The notes beneath the pieces are model-generated. The model had not been told where the DNA came from and made no database searches. It saw nothing but the letters and a program-made list of their open reading frames with translations. From Chloroflexota bacterium (lineage in GTDB: Bacteria; Chloroflexota; Anaerolineae; Anaerolineales; VGOW01): DNA of 7,816 nucleotides. The stretch covers positions 1 through 7,816 of the forward strand of contig JACRLA010000094.1 in the NCBI GenBank assembly GCA_016215145.1. The letters run 5' to 3'. The translations under genes were made by a program, and so were the position numbers. Positions 5,773 to 7,816 of the stretch are shown piece by piece; position 1 is the stretch's first letter, and the number at the start of each line of letters is the position of its first letter.

Positions 5773-7167
5773 ATGAAAATCACCTTCCACGGCGCAGCGC
5801 AAACCGTCACCGGCAGTCAGCATCTCATCGAAGTCAACGGCTCGCGCTTCTTGCTCGATTGCGGTTTGTTTCAAGGCGCGCGCAAAGACACCTACGAGCG
5901 CAACTTGAATTTTAAATACGACGTCAAGACTGTGCAGACCCTTGTCCTCTCACACGCCCACACCGATCACGGCGGCAACATCCCCAACCTCTTTAAAAAC
6001 GGCTTCAAAGGAATCATCACCACCACGCAAGCCTCGCGCGATCTCGCCGAGTATTTGATTCTGGATTCGGCGCACATCCAAGAGAGCGACGCCGAGTTCG
6101 TGAACAAGAAACGCGCCAAACGCGGCGAGCCGCCTATCAAGCCGATCTACAATCAACAAGACGCCCAAGCCGCGCTCAAGAATTTCAGAACGGTGACGTA
6201 CGATCAAAAGTTTGAAGTCGTCCCCGGCGTGGTCGCCGAATTTTTTGACGCCGGTCATATCCTCGGTTCGTCTATCACCGTGATGGATATTGAAGACAAA
6301 GGCAGAAAGATTCGCTTTGCCTTCTCCGGCGATCTGGGGCGTAAAGAGACTCCCATTCTGCGCGATCCAACCTTGATCCACGATATTGATTACTTGATCA
6401 TGGAAAGCACCTACGGCGACAAAAATCACAAGTCGCGCGAAGAAGCGCAAAGCCAATTACGCAAGATTGTCGGCGAAGCTGTGGAGCGTGGCGGCAAGAT
6501 CATCATCCCGTCCTTCGCCGTGGGTCGCGCTCAAGAATTGATCTACAGTTTGCACTTTATGATGGAAAGCGGCGCGCTGCCCAAATTCCCGATCTATGTG
6601 GATAGCCCGCTCGCCGTGAACGTGAGCAAAGTCTTCCGCAAACATTCTGAGATTCAAGATCAAACCGCGCGCGAGTTCGCCGACGAGATGAGGACCGATG
6701 TCTTGAACTTCCCCGAAGTGAGCTACGTCGCGAGCGTGGATGAATCGAAAGCGATCAACGACAAAAAGGGACCGATGGTGATCATCAGCGCTTCGGGCAT
6801 GGCGGAAACCGGGCGCGTCTTGCACCATCTACGCAACAACATTGAGAATCCTAAAACTACCGTGCTGATCGTTTCGTGGCAAGCACCCGATACGTTGGGT
6901 CGCCGCTTCGTAGAGAAAGCCCCCAAAGTAAAAATCTTTGGCGAAGAATATAAAGTGAACGCCCACGTTGAAGTGATCAGCGGTTACTCGGCTCACGCCG
7001 ACCAATCCGGTTTAACCGAATGGGCGACTCATCTCAAAGGACGACTCAAAAAAGTTTTCTTGGTTCACGGCGAACCCGAACCCGCCAACGCCCTTGCCGA
7101 AAAATTGCGCGCCAGCGGAATCCCCGAAGTGCATTATCCCAAGATGGGCGAGAGCGCAGAGTTGTGA
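5773..7167 (+). CDS. Beta-CASP metallo-beta-lactamase-fold ribonuclease (CPSF/TTHA0252-like)
   Basis: This 464-residue protein is a predicted zinc-dependent RNA endo/exonuclease of the CPSF-like MBL family. The metallo-beta-lactamase core has HAHTDH (61-66), H162 in DAGHILGS and D187 in FSGDLGR. The beta-CASP part has ESTYGD (211-216), IPSFAVGRAQE (245-255), SASGMAETGR (339-348), SGYSAHAD (403-410; H408 is the motif C His) and VHGE (431-434). All metal and catalytic residues expected for the family are present. It is slightly longer than the Thermus TTHA0252 enzyme (about 430), and no KH domains are seen. It starts after a repeat-filled 86-bp gap and its stop overlaps the next gene, so the two are probably co-translated. 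Substrate cannot be told from sequence; RNA processing or decay is likely. Confidence 0.93.
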   Translation: MKITFHGAAQTVTGSQHLIEVNGSRFLLDCGLFQGARKDTYERNLNFKYDVKTVQTLVLSHAHTDHGGNIPNLFKNGFKGIITTTQASRDLAEYLILDSAHIQESDAEFVNKKRAKRGEPPIKPIYNQQDAQAALKNFRTVTYDQKFEVVPGVVAEFFDAGHILGSSITVMDIEDKGRKIRFAFSGDLGRKETPILRDPTLIHDIDYLIMESTYGDKNHKSREEAQSQLRKIVGEAVERGGKIIIPSFAVGRAQELIYSLHFMMESGALPKFPIYVDSPLAVNVSKVFRKHSEIQDQTAREFADEMRTDVLNFPEVSYVASVDESKAINDKKGPMVIISASGMAETGRVLHHLRNNIENPKTTVLIVSWQAPDTLGRRFVEKAPKVKIFGEEYKVNAHVEVISGYSAHADQSGLTEWATHLKGRLKKVFLVHGEPEPANALAEKLRASGIPEVHYPKMGESAEL

Positions 7168-7649
7168 TCACCCTTGAACACCAACAACGCCTTGATCAAC
7201 TGAGGAGTCAATTAGACGCCGAATACATTCGCTACAGAATTTTGCCGCACGAAACGACTTACGCTTCGGCGGAAGATGGCGTGATGCACGGTGTCGGCAC
7301 GCTCGCCGAGATGGCGCCCACCCTGATTCTCAAAACCGAAAAGGGATTCGTCGCGGCGATCATCAGCGGCGCAACGCGCATCGTTTACAAAAAAATCAAA
7401 AAGCAGTTAGGGCTGAAAGATGTTTCGTTGGCAATGCCCGATGTCGTGTTGCATCTCACCGGTTCGCACGTTGGCACAGTCTCGCTTGTGCAAACCGCGA
7501 TACCCACCATTGTTGATTCGCGTTTGAAAGAAATGGAAACGATCTTTGGCGGCTGTGGTGTGCCGCAACACACGTTGGCGATGAACCCCAAAGATTTAAT
7601 GCGAATCACAAACGCCCAAGAGTTTGACTTCGCCGAACCGAAAACTTGA
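7164..7649 (+). CDS. YbaK/ProX-type aminoacyl-tRNA deacylase (editing domain protein)
   Basis: This is a 161-residue single-domain protein, the usual size for free-standing YbaK/EbsC/ProX proteins that hydrolyse mischarged aminoacyl-tRNAs (Cys-, Ala- or related tRNA-Pro species). Family marks are the LPHETTYASAEDG segment (27-39), ILKTEKGFVAAIISG (55-69; K57 is in the position of the conserved Lys), GSHVGTVSL (100-108) and IFGGCGVPQHTLAMNP (127-142). The start is GTG 7164, which overlaps the upstream TGA as GTGA. Frame-open sequence further upstream is only the shadow of the RNase gene. No strong Shine-Dalgarno is seen, consistent with translational coupling. The exact misacylated substrate is not predictable here. 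Confidence 0.88.
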   Translation: MITLEHQQRLDQLRSQLDAEYIRYRILPHETTYASAEDGVMHGVGTLAEMAPTLILKTEKGFVAAIISGATRIVYKKIKKQLGLKDVSLAMPDVVLHLTGSHVGTVSLVQTAIPTIVDSRLKEMETIFGGCGVPQHTLAMNPKDLMRITNAQEFDFAEPKT

Positions 7650-7659
7650 TCGCAGTGAT

Positions 7660-7695
7660 CACCCTCCCGAAGGTTCTAAAACCTTCGGGAGGGTG
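7660..7695. terminator. Long perfect hairpin after the deacylase gene, no U-run
   Basis: Bases 7660-7675 (CACCCTCCCGAAGGTT) pair perfectly with 7680-7695 around the loop CTAA, a 16-bp stem with a GC-rich base. It begins 10 bp after the deacylase stop codon. No T-tract follows on either strand, so it may be a factor-assisted terminator, an mRNA 3'-end stabiliser, or a copy of a dispersed palindromic repeat. It lies just upstream of the tRNA promoter. Confidence 0.65.
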
Positions 7696-7705
7696 GGATG
7701 GCTTC

Positions 7706-7714
7706 TGTTATAAT
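7706..7714 (+). promoter_or_regulatory. Extended -10 promoter of tRNA-Ser
   Basis: TGTTATAAT is a perfect extended -10 element (TGn plus TATAAT at 7709-7714). It predicts a transcription start near 7721, only about 4 bases before the mature tRNA 5' end at 7725. The -35 position (about 7686-7691) falls in the preceding hairpin and is poor, which the extended -10 would offset. Confidence 0.7.
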
Positions 7715-7724
7715 TTTGCCTACT

Positions 7725-7809
7725 GGAGAGGTCGCATAGTCTGGTCGAGTGCGTCCGATTCGAAATCGGATAGGCGTAAGCCTCGTGGGTTCGAATCCCA
7801 CCCTCTCCG
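7725..7809 (+). tRNA. tRNA-Ser (anticodon CGA)
   Basis: This is a class II tRNA of 85 bases. The acceptor stem GGAGAGG (7725-7731) pairs with CCTCTCC (7802-7808), with discriminator G7809. The anticodon stem TCCGA/TCGGA (7754-7758/7766-7770) encloses loop TTCGAAA with anticodon CGA at 7761-7763, which reads UCG. The long variable arm (7771-7784) forms AGGC-GTAA-GCCT, as required for tRNA-Ser. The T arm GTGGG/CCCAC encloses TTCGAAT. The D arm has the GG pair and a short GCA/TGC stem. The 3' CCA is not encoded (GCAC follows), so it must be added by a nucleotidyltransferase after 3' trimming. Confidence 0.95.
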
Positions 7810-7816
7810 CACTAAA

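Noticed and set aside
5950..6456. 168-codon - strand reading frame opposite the beta-CASP RNase
   Set aside because: It is antisense to intact catalytic motifs and looks like a codon-bias shadow.
7020..7163. Upstream in-frame extension of the deacylase
   Set aside because: It is Arg/Ser/Gln-rich shadow sequence of the RNase gene. The family domain begins after the GTG at 7164.

Overview
The window looks like bacterial chromosomal DNA from a respiring lineage. My best guess is Chloroflexota (Anaerolineae-like). The hints are the Pro/Thr-rich 'ATPTP' linkers in the c-type cytochromes, a bc-type operon with membrane-tethered diheme cytochromes, and short palindromic dispersed elements. This assignment is inference; there is no rRNA here.

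Layout. (1) Bases 2-211 (+) are the 3' end of a multiheme c-type cytochrome ending in a Lys/Asp/Glu-rich tail. (2) Bases 212-490 are non-coding. They hold a 91-bp MITE-like element with 12-bp perfect terminal inverted repeats and an 8-bp flanking duplication, then a strong bidirectional terminator between two convergent transcription units. (3) Bases 4386-491 (-) are a tight four-gene operon: Rieske Fe-S protein, a long fused cytochrome b, a diheme cytochrome c with an N-terminal anchor, and a diheme cytochrome c with a C-terminal anchor. Gaps are 11, 3 and 12 bp. Together they should form a quinol:electron-acceptor oxidoreductase (bc complex) with four c-type hemes. (4) Bases 4387-4543 are a divergent promoter region. 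It has a TTGACA-17 bp-TAAATT promoter for the bc operon and a TATAAT box placed so that the mRNA of the opposite gene would begin at its start codon. (5) Bases 4544-7649 (+) hold an RNase D-like exonuclease, a beta-CASP metallo-beta-lactamase-fold RNase, and a YbaK/ProX-type aminoacyl-tRNA deacylase overlapping it by GTGA. (6) Bases 7660-7809 hold a long perfect hairpin and a tRNA-Ser(CGA) gene with a perfect extended -10 promoter.

The left half is electron transport and the right half is RNA/tRNA metabolism. The most unusual points are in the cytochrome b: a b6-type 15-residue heme-ligand spacing in helix D although the protein is a fusion, APWY at the PEWY position, Arg where b6 has its heme-binding Cys, and a soluble C-terminal extension of about 110 residues. 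I did not find a wholly new system. The closest thing is this four-c-heme version of the bc complex.
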